Assembly: GCA_004335835.1 (NCBI GenBank)
Contig: RWJK01001425.1
Coordinates: forward strand, 1 to 64,000
Length of the DNA: 64,000 bases
Direction: 5' to 3'
Source: Scenedesmus sp. ARA3
Taxonomy: Eukaryota > Chlorophyta > Chlorophyceae > Sphaeropleales > Scenedesmaceae
The notes under the pieces are model-generated. The model was not told the DNA's origin. It made no database searches and worked only from the letters and a program-made list of their open reading frames with translations. The position numbers and the translations under genes were made by a program. Positions within the stretch are counted from its first letter, which is position 1. Each line of letters starts with the position of its first letter. Positions 11,188 through 24,400 of this stretch are shown here, piece after piece.

Positions 11188-13903
11188 TCACGCCAGCACG
11201 TGCTCAAACTGCGGAGGTGGCGGCAGGATGGGTGCCGCCTTGCTTGACAGAGCCGGGTTGCCCAGCTGCCCGCACGCTGCCATCTCATCATCCCCTCGTG
11301 AGTCGCGGATGGTGCAGATGCGGCCCGCCTGGATGAGCACCGACCTGAAGGCCAGCACCTGTTCGATAGTGGATGGCTTGAAGCGCGTGCCCTGGAAGGG
11401 GTTGAACATGATCAGGTTCACCTGCAGCAGGCGGCAGGCAGCAAGCGCACGCAGATGCCAGCTGGCTGTCATAACAAGGCAAGTCTATGCGCAGAGGATG
11501 GCATGACCGCGGCACCGCTGCTGGCATACAGCTGGGCTCCTGTCACTGAGCATGCAATAGTCTGTTGTGAGTAAGAACAGCATTAAACACAGCCCAAACA
11601 CCGAGCAGCTGCATCCGCCCACCTTGGCATCTACGCCTTCCAGCAGCGCCACCAGCCGCTGCGCATCCTGCAGGCTGTCATTCACGCCAGCCAGCATCGT
11701 GTACTCCACCAGCACACGTCGCCCCGCAGCATTGCCAGTCCCATAGTGCTGCCGCAGCACTGCAGTAAGCGCGGCCAGGTTGTGGCGGCGGTTGACTGGT
11801 ACGATCCAGTCGCGCACTTCGTCTGTGGTGGCGTGCAGCGACAGCGCCAGCTGCACGTTGCTGCTGGCTGCGAAGCGCTCCAGCACATCCACTAGGCCCA
11901 CTGTGGACACTGTGACCTGCAGGAATTTGGGGCGAGTGGAGCAAAGCAAGGGTCTCGCAAGTGCAAGCAAACTGATGCTGGGAAGCTTGCATGATGATGG
12001 GTGTGGTGAGGTGATGAGGGAGTTGTGGACACCCACTTGTTTGTTCCGGCCGACATTGTGGCAAGCAAGGCAGCGTTGCCAGCGAAGTGGGCAAAAGCCA
12101 GCCATGTCCTCTGGCCGCCAGCCAGCATTGCACGTTATCGCAGCACCACACACCACGAATTACACCACCACGCAGCCGCGCACCTTGTTGTGGCTCATGT
12201 GCAGCCCCAGCGGCTGGCACATCACCTCCACTGCAGCCATGACGGCTTCATAGTTGTGCAGCGGCTCGCCCATGCCCATGAACACCACATTGGTGATGGA
12301 GGCATCGGCAGACGGGTCTGCGGCCAGCACGCGGCACGCCACCACCATCTGCGCAGCGCAGCAAGCAGGCGCGCAGTTGCAGGAGTCGGCAACCAGCAGC
12401 AAGTCAGGCAGGTCGACCACGCAGGAAAAAACCACGACAAACTGCAGGTCAATAGTACTGATTATGCACGCTTGATGCAGTGTGGTTTGAGTCCATCAAA
12501 TATTCATTCAGAAGTTGACCACTGCTGGCAGGGCGGCTAATGGCTGCCTGCAGCGGCATGCCAGCAGAAGGCTGCAGGGCTGTGCTGCCTGCCACACCAC
12601 GCGCCACCATGCTGCCAACGTGCTGCCGCTGCCAACCTGCTGCTACTGCTCTGCTGGCAATACAACAGTCTCAGCTGCAGCACTTTGACCTCCACATCGG
12701 ACGCCAGCCAGCCTCACACCATGCCCCACCTGCTCAATGATCTGCGCCGTGGTCAGGTTGCCTGACAGCCCCATGCGCCCCGTGTAGCAGAACTGGCAGT
12801 TCATGGCGCAGCCCACCTGGCTGCTCACGCACAGCGTGATGTGCTTGCGCGAGCCGCGCCGGTGCGTCATGGGGATGAGCACAGCCTCCACGCTGCCGCC
12901 TGGACGCAGCACACACACAGCAGCAGACAGCACACAGCAGATACCACTCATCATGAGCATCAGCATCGGCAGCGTATATGTCTAGTACGACAGGTGAGAC
13001 AGCACAACCGCTGCAGAAGGACGAGTTATGTGCTGGCAGACGATGGCAACACCTCACGCAACAACGGTGAGTCGTAGAGGGAGCAGCTGCTGCAGTTGTT
13101 GGGTGCATGGCTGTTGCGTTTCCAAGCCTCGGGAACAGCGCCTGCTGCAGCAGCCTGCAGCACACTCACATCTGCTGGCCCATCCAGGACACCTGCTGCT
13201 GCTAACCCTGCTGCTGCTGCTGCTGCTGCCAACCCGCACTCCAGGCCACCACAGCTGCGCGCAGCCCGCCCACCTGCCCCCTCCCCCTCCGTCAGCTTGA
13301 ACACCAGCTTGGTGGTGCCGTCCTTTGCAGCCGCCACCTGCTCCAGCAGCAGTCCACCATCCACGCTGGCCAGCTGCTGCGCCTTATCAATGAAGCGCTG
13401 GCTGAAGCCGTTCTGCTTGCCCAGCGTGTCCTGCAAGCTGGCCACCCAGTTGTTGTCATAGTACAGCCAGCGCCATATCTGCAGCGCACGCCGCGGGTCC
13501 TCGCCTGCAGATGGTGTGCACAATGTGAGGTGTTAGGTGTTGATGGTGGGTGGCAGCCTGGGCAAGGCTCACTCCCTGCTGCTGTTCTGACAGGCACACC
13601 TTTCTGTGTACGGCAGCTGCAAGTGTGCACGCGTCATGTGGCTTTAGTCGCAGTCAGCGTCACCAGCTGCTGTGTTGCAGTCCACATATGAAAAGCAGCG
13701 ACAACTACAGCAGCAGCAGCAGCAGCAGCGCGCCGGCACGCACCCACTGCGCAGCACCACTCCTCCAGCTCTGGCAGCGTCAGGTTCTTCAGCATCAGCC
13801 GCCCCTGGCTGTCATGCAGCCCATGCCTGCAGCCACGACAGCAACAATGCGCACAGGTTACACAAGCAAGGTGACTGCTGGCTGGCTGGCTGGCTGGCTG
13901 GCG

Positions 13904-13934
<31 letters not shown>

Positions 13935-14588
13935 CACCTGCAGATGGCATAGCTGGCTGGCAACGCAGTGCCAAACACACTTTGGTGGCACACTGCAGGT
14001 ATTGCTGCTGCAGAAGGAGGCTTCCAGATGATGGCGTGCAGCTCTCAGGTCTGTAACCAGTTCTGGGCACATGGAAGGCATAAAAAGGCGCTTGATGAAA
14101 GCTCACCTGTGGCTGAAAGACAACTGTTGCAGCACCTCCGCTTGCTGCTGCAGTTGCTGCTGCTGCTGCTGGAGTGCCTCCACTGCTGGGACAGCTTGAC
14201 TTGCTGTTGGCTGCTGCTGCTGGTGCTGCTCAGCAATGTCATCCACAGCTGCTGCTCTGCAGACCTGCGGCGGTGACAACACAGCTACTGGGTGCCGCAC
14301 GCAGCAATGGCAGGCTGTTGCCCTGACAAGCACATCGCCCCTCATCACTGCGAGCGAGGCTCACAAAGATGACGGCTTTTGAGTGCAGCTACAGCAGCTA
14401 ACGCGCAGCGAGCATGATGCCTGCTGGGTTACCTGTAGATGGGCAGGCTGCAGTGCTGTCGATAGCCTTGCTCTGCTGCCGCTGCTGCTGCTGCTGCTGC
14501 TGCTGCCACTCCAGCATGCTCTATGTGTTACATGTATTGTAAAAGCACATGGTCGTTGTGTAGTCGGTGCGTTGAGCAGCTGCCGCAT
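11188..14588 (-). CDS. rlmN: Radical SAM RNA methyltransferase RlmN, probably plastid
   Basis: Eight exons (14588-14433, 14264-14107, 13826-13744, 13504-13274, 12899-12730, 12348-12184, 11916-11623, 11421-11188) join in phase to give 496 residues. Bacterial RlmN methylates C2 of adenine in 23S rRNA (A2503) and some tRNAs, using S-adenosylmethionine and a 4Fe-4S cluster. Seen here: the N-terminal helical domain ([17 protein letters not shown]), the cluster motif CAMNCQFC (about 12785-12813), [20 protein letters not shown], the catalytic Cys region after LVEY, and the RGDD..AACGQLG ending. Residues 1-50 are Ser/Thr/Arg-rich and transit-like, suggesting plastid targeting; mitochondria remain possible. 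Residues 53-105 are a Gln-rich low-complexity linker. The start faces the methionine aminopeptidase gene 220 bp away. The enzyme assignment is strong; localisation is inferred. Confidence 0.9.
13877..13934. repeat. GCTG tetranucleotide repeat in an rlmN intron
   Basis: About fourteen GCTG units with one GCGG interruption lie in the intron between rlmN exons 2 and 3. Confidence 0.9.
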
Positions 14589-14808
14589 CCTGCCAACCGG
14601 TCAGCTGTGTGTACAAGTAGATGTCTCTCTATGCCCGCATGCAGTGTATTTCGCTCATTATTGCAGTAACAGATGCACCTTCACCCTTTGACCACCTGAC
14701 ACGGTTGCTGTTAGTAGGGTTTTGAATGTGGTAGTACTATCACTGGGGGTGCCCACAAAGCAGCAGTGATCCTTGCCTGGCCTCAGAGTAGCCGCTGTGA
14801 CGTCTGCA
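14589..14808. promoter_or_regulatory. Divergent promoter region between rlmN and methionine aminopeptidase
   Basis: Only 220 bp separate the two ATG codons on opposite strands, so both promoters and both 5' UTRs must fit here or overlap the genes. No TATA box or named element stands out. Confidence 0.5.
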
Positions 14809-17186
14809 ATGCGATCTATAGGTATCCGAGCTCTACAAGCAGCGCAGCACACCTGTCCATGGGGTGAAGTTTCCCCTGCTGCTGCCGGTCTTGCTGCCAC
14901 CTCCTCTGCATGTGCTAGCTATAGCAACTCAGCAGCAACAGCAGCTGCAGCTGCCTCCTGGGGTGATGTCTTACGATCTAAACTGCAAGGAGGGTTCAAA
15001 GGCCTTCAGCGGCACAGGTATACCATGCAGGTCCAGCAGCTTGCTTGCATGCCTCGCACCGCCAACATCGTCTTCTGAGCCTGATTGCCATGGCCAATCA
15101 TGCCTCCTTCAGTTTGGTGATCAAATTTCCAACAATGTATCCGGCTGCTGGCAGGTACTCCGCTGAGCGCTTGCAGCCAGGCGCCCTGTCACCCCAGCGG
15201 CAGGTGCCGCCACACATACCACGCCCTGCCTACGCAGTCAGCGGCAGTGCACCAGGGCAACTGGGGCTGTCAAAGCAGCCAGAGGTTCATGATGAGCAGG
15301 TGTGCACCATACGGGGTACCTTTGAAAGCTGGGTGTCTGTGCGGCGGTGCATCATGTGCATGCAAGCTTTGGCACCCGGCGCCTTCTCTGACTTGCGGCT
15401 GAAGGCTTTTCCTCAGCTGCTTGGGGTGGACTGACTCCTGTTGTCCTGCACATTGGCTTCATCCCCTTCGACCATTGCAGTGTGTGTGTATGCTCACCTT
15501 TGCATATTTACCACCACACACGCCGCTGCCGGCTTGCCTGTTCGCCTGCCTGCCCTGCAGGGCCAAGCAGCAATGCGTGCAGCGAGCCAACTTGCGACCA
15601 GGGCGCTGCAGCTAGCAGGCGGCCTCGTCCAGCCGGGTGTAACCACAGACCAGCTGGATGCAGCAGTGCATGACTTCCTGACAGCAAATGGCGCGTACCC
15701 CTCGCCACTCAGCTACCATGGCTTCCCCAAGAGCATCTGCACATCTGTGAATGAGGTGGTATGCCATGGCATTCCAGACAACAGGTGCGCGGCCAGCGTG
15801 TGCAGCGCCTCTGTAGTGTTACACTACAGCTGTTGATTTTGTCGAAGCAGTACCTCCCTTACTGCAGCAGCAACATGGCCAGTGGCTGACAGCCTGCATG
15901 GGAACACAGTTGGTGCACCATTGAGCGGGCGGTCTACAGGCCAGCACTGTTGCCGAATCAGGGTGGAGCATGAACGCATGTTGTGCTTCTCTGGCTCCTG
16001 TGCCCTGCAGGCCGCTGCGTGAAGGGGATGTTGTCAACATTGATGTGACTGCATACCTCAATGGACACCATGGCGACACCAACGCCACCTTCTTCGTGGG
16101 TGCGTCGTCCGCGTCAGCGCGGCTGCTGATTAGCATGTGCACGATGATATTATGGCTGTACAACATAGCTATCTACATGCACCATGTTGTAGCATCTGCA
16201 CCACACAGCAATGCTCATTGGGATGGCAGCCCTCTTACTGCAGGGCGACTCATTGCACTGATGTATCAACCTCCAGCCATGGCATGTTTCAGGTCTGGCG
16301 GTGTCCTGCTGAGCATGTGGTGGCCTGTCTCTGCTTGGCTGATCCCGCGCACCTGTATGGTGGCTTTCCCTTGCAGGGCAGCCTTCTGCAGCAGCAGTTG
16401 AGCTGGTGGCTGTCACGCAGCAGGCGCTGGATGCAGCCATACAGCTGTGCGGGCCTGACGTGCCGTTCAGGGCGATTGGGCATGCCATCCACAGCATAGC
16501 AGACGCAGCAGGTGCGTGGCAGTAAATTGCTTGTGCTGCGGCAGCCTGGCACGCGCAAATGACAGGGTCGTGCTGTGGCTTGCCATGGAAACTTGCTCAA
16601 GCACTTTGAGTTGCGGCAGTTGATCCACACCTTGCCGTCCCAATGCACCCCTGGTATTCAGGCATGCGCGGATGTCAGCTGGTGCGCCACATGCAGTACA
16701 CTGCTTCCAGACAACCGACAGCCTCGGCTTGCTGCAGCGCAATGTGGCTGATGCGCTGAGCTGTAGCGGCGTCTGCAGGCAGCTGTGCAATGCATGTGCC
16801 CGGGCGCTCATCTAGCAACAACGCCAGCGCTGACGCGCCGGTGCACTGCTGCAGGCATGTCAGTGATCCGCGAGTTTGTGGGGCACGGCATAGGCAAGGT
16901 CTTCCACGCAGCGCCGGCCGTGCTCCACCACCGCAACTGGCGGCCGGGCAGCATGGCGCTGGGCCAGAGCTTCACCATAGAGCCCATCCTCACCCTGGGG
17001 GGCCGCAAGCACCGCACATGGGCCGACGGCTGGACGGTTGTGACTGCTGACGGCAGCTTGACGGCGCAGTTTGAGCACACGCTACTGGTTACGCAGCAGG
17101 GCGTGGAGGTGCTGACGGTGCCGCCAGGCGGCCAGGGCGCGGGGTGCCCAGAGGCACAGCAGCAGCCGGCGGCAGCATCAGGATAG
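14809..17186 (+). CDS. Type I methionine aminopeptidase, organellar form
   Basis: Six exons (14809-15017, 15155-15299, 15561-15784, 16011-16099, 16377-16511, 16855-17186) join in phase to give 377 residues. The enzyme removes the initiator Met from new proteins with two divalent metals. All canonical parts are present: VPPHIPRP entry segment, [37 protein letters not shown] with the substrate-binding His, NIDVT and HGD (two metal Asp), GHGIG (metal His), IEP (metal Glu) and QFEHT (metal Glu). There is no N-terminal zinc finger as in cytosolic MAP1A; instead residues 1-70 are Ala/Ser-rich with few acids, fitting a plastid or mitochondrial transit peptide (MAP1B/C-like). The first ATG is chosen because it opens this leader and the exon 1 phase fits. 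Active-site residues look intact. Which organelle is not shown by sequence. Confidence 0.9.
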
Positions 17187-18480
17187 CGCTGACGTCGGGC
17201 GGTGAAGGTGGCACAACGTGTGTTGGCCTGTGGGAACTGGCTGGTAGTGCTTTGGCCATACGAATATGCGGAGCGACAGCGCTGCAATTGCTCAAAATTT
17301 TGAAGTTTGGCGGCAGCGTTGCACTTTGCAGGCATTGTTCTTGATAGCAGATGCCATCTGCCAGATGGCCTGAGTCGAGCTCTGGGCTACCGTGTACCTT
17401 CGTGATCACAGAAGAAAATGGAGTGGTAGCGGGGTGGCAGTGCTGTTGTTCCTGCATCCATCTTTGTCAGGTGCGCTCTGCCAGTTCCAGTCACTTCCGC
17501 CGTCCAGCCGCTGCAGGGCCTGCAGGGTAGATCTACCCTCTAGAGTTGTCGACAGTGGAAGGCGCTGCCATTATACACAGGCCACGCGTGTATTGAACAG
17601 CTTCCAGGGTGCTCCCGGCAGGTGCAATGTAACGAAGGGTAACACCACGTCAACTGATGAATTTGCCAGATGTCACTGACGGCTGAGCTGCAGTGCAGTG
17701 ACTGGACCCCACATCAGCACCCTGGATGACAGAACTTGAGTTACCCAGTACAGGTCACAAGCACGGGTCCAATGGTGATAATTGAGCCACGTTACAGGCT
17801 ACACATCTGGCACATTCACGGCAGAAGCCATATTGAACTAGCTGTTGCTCGAACAAGCACGACGCTGCAAGCGGTGCCAAGGTGCAGATTCAGAAGATAC
17901 AGGACTCGGCACTGGAAAACCGCAGCAAACAAGATGAACATGGTTGTTGGGTGAGCGTACGCTTCGGCACAGCATGACGGGGGCGTCCTGATGTTGTACT
18001 GGATTAATGGTGATGCATGCAACTTATAGAAACAAAGAATGAGTACTGTTAGCGGGCACGAACGACCACGCTACGTGCTCGTCAGTATGTGACTGCTGTG
18101 CTGCAGCTAGGACTGCTGCCCTGCTGGCTTACCTGCTGCCCTGATCTCATTGCTGCAAGCATATGTGTGTACTACAAGCTACGCAGGCATTGGTTGTTCA
18201 GTAAGGTCGTTCGATAGCAGCCTACAGCTGGCCTGCTGCTGACAGAGGTAGTGCTTATCATGCAGCAAGAACGCCGCAACCGACAGCATTTTGGCTGTGT
18301 AAGCAGCCAATCTTGAGCTGCTTGCTAAGCATGCACTAAATGTACTGTAAGACTTTGGTTTGCAGGTACACCAGAGCATAGGCAGCAGCAGGCATGAGCT
18401 GCAAGGGGCTACAAGCAGGTACGTGCAATCTTTGCACTGCTGCTCGCGCCACAGAAAGAGCTTGGCATACTGTGAGCAGC
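17187..18480. other. Intergenic region
   Basis: No supported gene. A TGTAA at about 17628 could end the aminopeptidase transcript. The right half should hold the promoter of the large ankyrin gene. Confidence 0.45.
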
Positions 18481-21400
18481 ATGAACAGCTGCACCAGTCT
18501 TTTTAACAGCCTCTCGCAGGTAACAGCATTGTAGTTCACCATCGTTTGTCTGCATGCATGTATTGTAATGATGTCTCCGCCGGTTCTGGTGCTGCAGGGT
18601 CGTATTGTGAGCAACCAGCAGTAGCACATCAGTGCTACAGCTGCAGCAGCAGCTTGCAGCACTGGGCAACCTAAGCAGCTTGTCAGACGGCATGCCAGCA
18701 GCAGCTGCAGGGGTATACACGGCAGCAAGCACCAGCGGCGCTCCACCCCCGGACCCGGGTGGGGCGGGCACTGCTGCTGCAGTTATTCCTGCAAGCAGTC
18801 CTGCAAGCGGCAATGGGCCGGTCAACGCAGCAGTCGCTGGGCCTGACCCAGCTGCGTCAACAGCAGATGCTGCTGCAGCGGCAGTGGATGGCGTGGCTCC
18901 TGCTGATGGCAGCAACGCAGGGCGCCACAGGCGGCGCTTGATGCAGCTTGAGGCGAAGCTGCAGCGATACATGGACAGTGAGGACAGGCGCGTGAAGGAG
19001 CTGACAGAGGGCGTGCTGTACGAGCTGCTGCCGTCTGCGCTGAACGTGATGCTGCCGCACTGCGAGGACCCCTTGCAGGAACTGGACGCAGAGCGTTGCA
19101 GGGTGAGTGACCAGCAAAGAGGCGCTGCTATGAGGCCAAGCAGCAGCAGCTTGGCCTCAGCTGTAGTTGCGTGTGGAGTTGCAGGATATGGTGGTTGTGC
19201 TGGTGAATGTGCGCAGTCTGGCAACCATTGCAGTAAGCAACATCAGTTGGTGTAGGACAAAACATGGACAGCAGCAGCGCTATGTTTCGGTGGTGAACTG
19301 TTTCTGGTTCTTTTGGCACGTTTGACAACATCATCCCTCACTGTCAGCCCCATGCCTCGCGTCACTTCATCCACCTCAGCTTCCTGCACCATTTGTCCAT
19401 GTTTTCTGCAATCTGTGCTGCCTGTCCTCTGCTGCAGGCTGTTGCTGGCGCAGCGCTTGCCGTGTCTTCGCTCATGAACGCACCACCAGGGTTCCTGGAG
19501 TTCCTGCTGTGCATCCCCTGGCGCCAGCTGCCGCTGCTGTACCCGGGCGCCCACAAGGCCCCAGGGCAGCAGGAGCAGCAGGAACAGGACGAGCAGCAGG
19601 AACAGGGTCAGCAGCAGGAGCAGCAGAGCCCAGAGCAGGTGCTAGCGCAGGTGCTGGCAGTTGATTACGGGGAGCGGCGGCTGCTGGTCAACATGCGCAT
19701 CCACCCGCAGCTGATGCGGCCAGTGCTGGACTTCATGTACAAGCCAGAGCATGCAGACAGCGTGCCGCCGCTGCTGCGCCCACAGCAACAGCTAGAGCAG
19801 CAAGCAGCAGCAGTGGCAGCAGATAACGTCTGGCCTGTTGGTGGCGGCGCAAACGCCGGCAGCAGCAGCTGCACGGCGGATGCCAAGCTGTTAGACACGG
19901 TTGCAGCGCTGCTGGATGGAGCTACGCCGCTGCACTGTGCTGCGCTGCGCGGCAATCCTGCTCAGGTTGACCACTTGTTGTACTGCGGCGCGGATCCCAG
20001 CATGCGCACTGCTGCTGGGGAGCTTGCGCTGGAGCTGGTGCCCTTGTGTGGCAGCATCAGCAAGGAAAGCCGGCGGCGGCAGTGCCACTGCCTGGGCCCT
20101 GTTGAGCAGGAGGTGCGGCTGCTGGCTGCTGGGCGGGCTGCTGTCTTGCCGTGCCGTGTGTGCTGTTGCTTGGGTTCAAATGCAATGCGTGTTGCACACG
20201 ACAGGCTATGCATATGCGAACATATAGTCCCATTCGAAGTTCTGCTGGACGCACAGCACGTGATGCATGATGTATGCCCTTTTGCCAGGACCCCACCAGC
20301 CGCTGCACTGCAAGCAGGCTGACTGGAACTACGCTGCCCCGTGCTGCTGATGCGTGTGCCAGGCGTGGGAGTGCCGCAGCCGCATTGCACGCAACCTCAT
20401 CGCGCGGCGCTGCCTGCTGGCCTTCCAGGTTGGGCTGCTGCGCTTCCTGTCACTGGCCTGGCTGTGCCTGCTGGCACTGCTGGGCCTGGCAGCACGGGAC
20501 GGCTCGCTGCAGAGGTGCGCGCACAGCAGCAGATGCCAGCTGCATGCAGCAGGTATCAGCGGCACACAGCTGCGCAACACCTGCATTCAATTTTGCAGCA
20601 GATAAGGCTTCAGTCTGACTGTTGATACAAATGCCACGATCGAACACCGCAGTGGTTGCTGTGGCTGCTCACTTGCAGCCAGGGTTGTTTTGCGCCAGGC
20701 CACAGCATCAGCTGCTGAGTCGTGCGACGGTGCTGCCTGTTTTGTCCTTTTGTGTGCTGCAGGCCTACACTGCAGGCCCATGTGCAGCGGCGGCACGCGC
20801 AGCGGCTGGCAGCTGCACATGCGGGCACATGTGCGCTGCTGTCGCGCATGCGGCAGGAGGCTGTGCAGGGCGCTGCGCACCTCACAGCAGCCAAGCAGGC
20901 GGCAGGCTACAGGCAGCACACAGCAGAGCCGCCCCAGTCCAGAAGAGCTGCCAGCAGCGACAACACCAGCAGCAGCAGTAGCAGCACAGCAGCAGTAGCC
21001 GACAGCCGTGATTCTGTCAGTGCAGGCTTGAGCAGCCCCAAGCATGCGCGTGTTGCTGGCTCTAGCCAGGCAGTGCAGAGCAGCGCTCAGCCGGACACTG
21101 CAGAGGGTGCGAGCAGTGACCGTAGCAGCTGCACTAGGGAAGGGTCGTTGCTTGACAGCAGTGCAGCACAAGAACCGCCTGCACCTGCAACACCCTCTGC
21201 TGCTGCAGCAGCAAGCAAGGGTGGCTCAAGAGGCAGCATAGCTCGAGAACTGGGTGAGGCGCAGCTGAACGGCGATGCAGAACCTGTTGCTGCTTCAGCA
21301 GCAACCTGTCAACAACACCCAGCTCGTGCTGCCTCTGCTGCTTTAGATGCCAAGCCCTTGAAGGACAGCAGCAGCTTCAGCAACGGCAGCAGCAAGGCAT

Positions 21401-24400
21401 CTGTAGCAGCTGCCGTTGCCAGCGATTCCTGCAGCAGCAGCAGCAGCAGCAGCGGCAGCATCAGCAGCAGCGAGGTGCACCCGCAGTCACCATGTGACCC
21501 TCAGGACTCTACTGAGCTCGCCTTCAAGTGCTACGTGAGGGCTGTGCATGCCTTGCAGAGCCTGGACCTGCAAGGCGGCGTGCTGCCACACCTGCTGGCT
21601 GAGTGTGCGCAGGACATACTAGCAGCCAGCGGCGATAGCAGCGCAGCAGCAGCAGCCGAGGGCGATGATGTTGCTCCACCTGCAGCTGCTGGAGGGGACA
21701 CAGATGTAGCAGTGCAGCAGCAGCAGCAGCAGCCGACACCGGCATGTAAGGTCAAACATCCGCCTGCTGTGAATGGCCAGCCAGGCCAGCAGCAGCTAGT
21801 AGTGTTTGAGGATGAACAAGCTGAGCTGTACTGCTGCTGGGCTGAGAGTGTACTGCTCAAGTTCAATGCCTGCAGCTGCCCCGGCTGCACCTCCCTGGCA
21901 GTGCAGGCCATCCGCATGGCGCACATTGCTGCTGCTCGGCTGTTTGGCCGGGTGCAGAAGCTGCAGCAGCAGCATGCGCAGCGCTGGCGTGCTGTTGGGC
22001 AGGCGCTGAGCCGTGTGGTGTATGCCCACATTGCGCTGCTGTGCCAGACAGAAGCACGTGCCTCGCCCAGCAAGGCCAGCCTGTGGCGGGCGCAGCAGTG
22101 CCTGCAGGAGTGGGACAGGCTGGCAGCAGCTGGGCTGGTGGGGTGTGCTGGCGGCACTGGGGGAGCAGCAGCAGGGGACACACAGCTGGTGAGCGCTGGG
22201 CTGGCTCTGTGGGGAATCGGTTGCCAAGCATTAGTAGCTGTTCCCAGCGTGCTGCTTACAGAGCAGTTTGTCTTTCGTCGCGTGTCAAGGTCAGTTCTGC
22301 CTTTGACATCATTATGAACCCACCATTTGGTACACCTGCCTCCTGCATGCACTGGTTTCTGTGCTGGTAACGTGTGAAAACGCCACAGCAATGCTTATCA
22401 TAACTGCTGGTGTTTCCTGTCGCTTGTGCTGTAGGTTGTTGCGTTACGCATGTGGGCCAGGACAGCTGAGTCAGACCTAATCATTGCAGAGGCACTGCTG
22501 GGCAGCAGCCTAGGCCCGCTCACCACACTCGCAGAGGCGCTGGCAGCAGCGCTGCTGCCGGTGCCGGCACAGCATGAAGGCAGCAGCAGCGCAGGTGATG
22601 CAGGCCAGGTGGATGCAGCAGGCACAGGCAGTAGCAGCTGTAGCTGCCTGCCTGTGCTAGCGCGGCCGGTGTCGGCAGCGCTGCTGGACCAGCTGCAGGC
22701 AGCCCGGGGCCTGGCAACGTGCATGTCGCCAGCGGTGAAGCAGCTGGCAGCACAGGTGGGTGCAGCTGGGCGGCAGCAGGCAGCGTCGGTGTGCTTGTTT
22801 GCCATTGTTTTCTTCTGTAGTTTGATGGAGTCTCCTTTCAAGAAATGTGATGATGAAACCGGCTTCGGTGTGATATCGCTCACATTGAACACTATCATCA
22901 GCAGAGCCTCATTGAACTCCGGCACGCAGGTGTCTGCAGTGGCTTTTGCTACCACAGGAGCAGAGTGAATGGGTTCACTCCAGAACATGCTGTTGTGGTC
23001 ATTTGCCCCCGCTGCAGGTGGCTGATGCAACTGAGCGTGAGCTGTCTGCTGGCGAGCGCCTGAAGGAGCTGCTGGCAGCACGCAGCGCACACAGCAGCAG
23101 TGAAGGTGTGGCAGCACTAGCAGCCGCCATTGCAGCAGCAGCGCCCTTCTCAAGCCTGGCAGCTGACGTGGCTGCTGCGCGTGCGCTGCATCAGCAGTGC
23201 TGCCAGCGCGTCGAGGCAGCAGGCAAGCTGCAGGAAGTGGTGGAGCACGTGCTGCAGCTGACAAGCAAAGCTGCCGCGGCTGGCGGCAGCAGTAGCAGCA
23301 GCACTTGTCCTACCAGCAATGATGCGGCTGGACCAGCAGCAGCTACTGCTGGTGGTGTTGCAGCAGGCGGCAGGCAGGGTGCTGCTGCAAGTGCGGCAGG
23401 CGCGCTGGCGGCGCTGCCAGTGCAGGGCTTTGATGCTGCGTGCTGGGAGCGCTGCGTGGCGTTGCTTGAGGCTGCGGTTGAGGAAGCCAAGGAGGCGAAT
23501 GTCAGCGTCCTCAAGGTGCGCTGCAACTCGGTTCTGTGTTTGCGCTAGGTGGCTTGCTGTGGTGTTGTTTGTCCCGCCTCGGCCAAGACGCTTGCAGCAG
23601 CTGGTTGCCAGCCGCTTGTTGCCTGTCAGCTTTCGTCATTGTCAAAAGCGCTGTATGCGTGATGTGAGAGGTGTTGACCTCCTTTCAATTTGCTGCAGTG
23701 GTCCGTTGCTGACGTACAAGTCATCTTGCCGATTCCGTGCTGCACTCCTGCAGGCCCGTAAGCTCATGAAGGAGCTGCAAGCACAGCTGGCAGCAGCGGA
23801 CGCATCAGCAGCACTCGATGCATGCATGGCACGGCGCCCCTGCGGCAGCGCAGCGCTCAAGGCAGCCATCGCCAAGGCAGAGGCAGCAGCGGCAGCCATT
23901 GCCGGCGCTGCCACACAGACCAGCAGCGGCGCGGCCAGCGCCAGCGCTAGCTCAGCACACAGCAGCAGCAGCGGCAGCAGCGCCACGGCTGCTGCAGGCT
24001 GTGCGGGCTTTGGCGAGGCGCTGCTGGCGCGGCTGCAGGCTGGCAAGAAGCGGCTGGAGGTGGAGCGTGCGTGTGAGGCGCTGCACAAGGCCTCGCTGGC
24101 GCACCGCGGCGTGGGCGAGCTGCCCAAACTGGAGGCAGCCATTCTCAACGCACGCAAGGTGCGCGGGGCTGGCGTGGCCGTCACCCCATCAATGTGCAGC
24201 TTGCACTTGCATCCTGCAGGATAGTCACTGCTGTGCTTGCATGCTGGCAGTTGCATGCAGCTGAGGCCTGTCCACTGCTGACACTTTGCATGCATTCCCT
24301 GCTGCACACCGTTGCCCACTACCGACATTATGCATTCGTCCCTGCCATGCGTGCATCCATGACAATTGCAAAACTCTGCCAGGTTGGCGCCGAGGAGCTG

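Noticed and set aside
21531..22391. Antisense 286-codon frame opposite the ankyrin gene
   Set aside because: Low-complexity mirror of the sense exon; no start context or family features.
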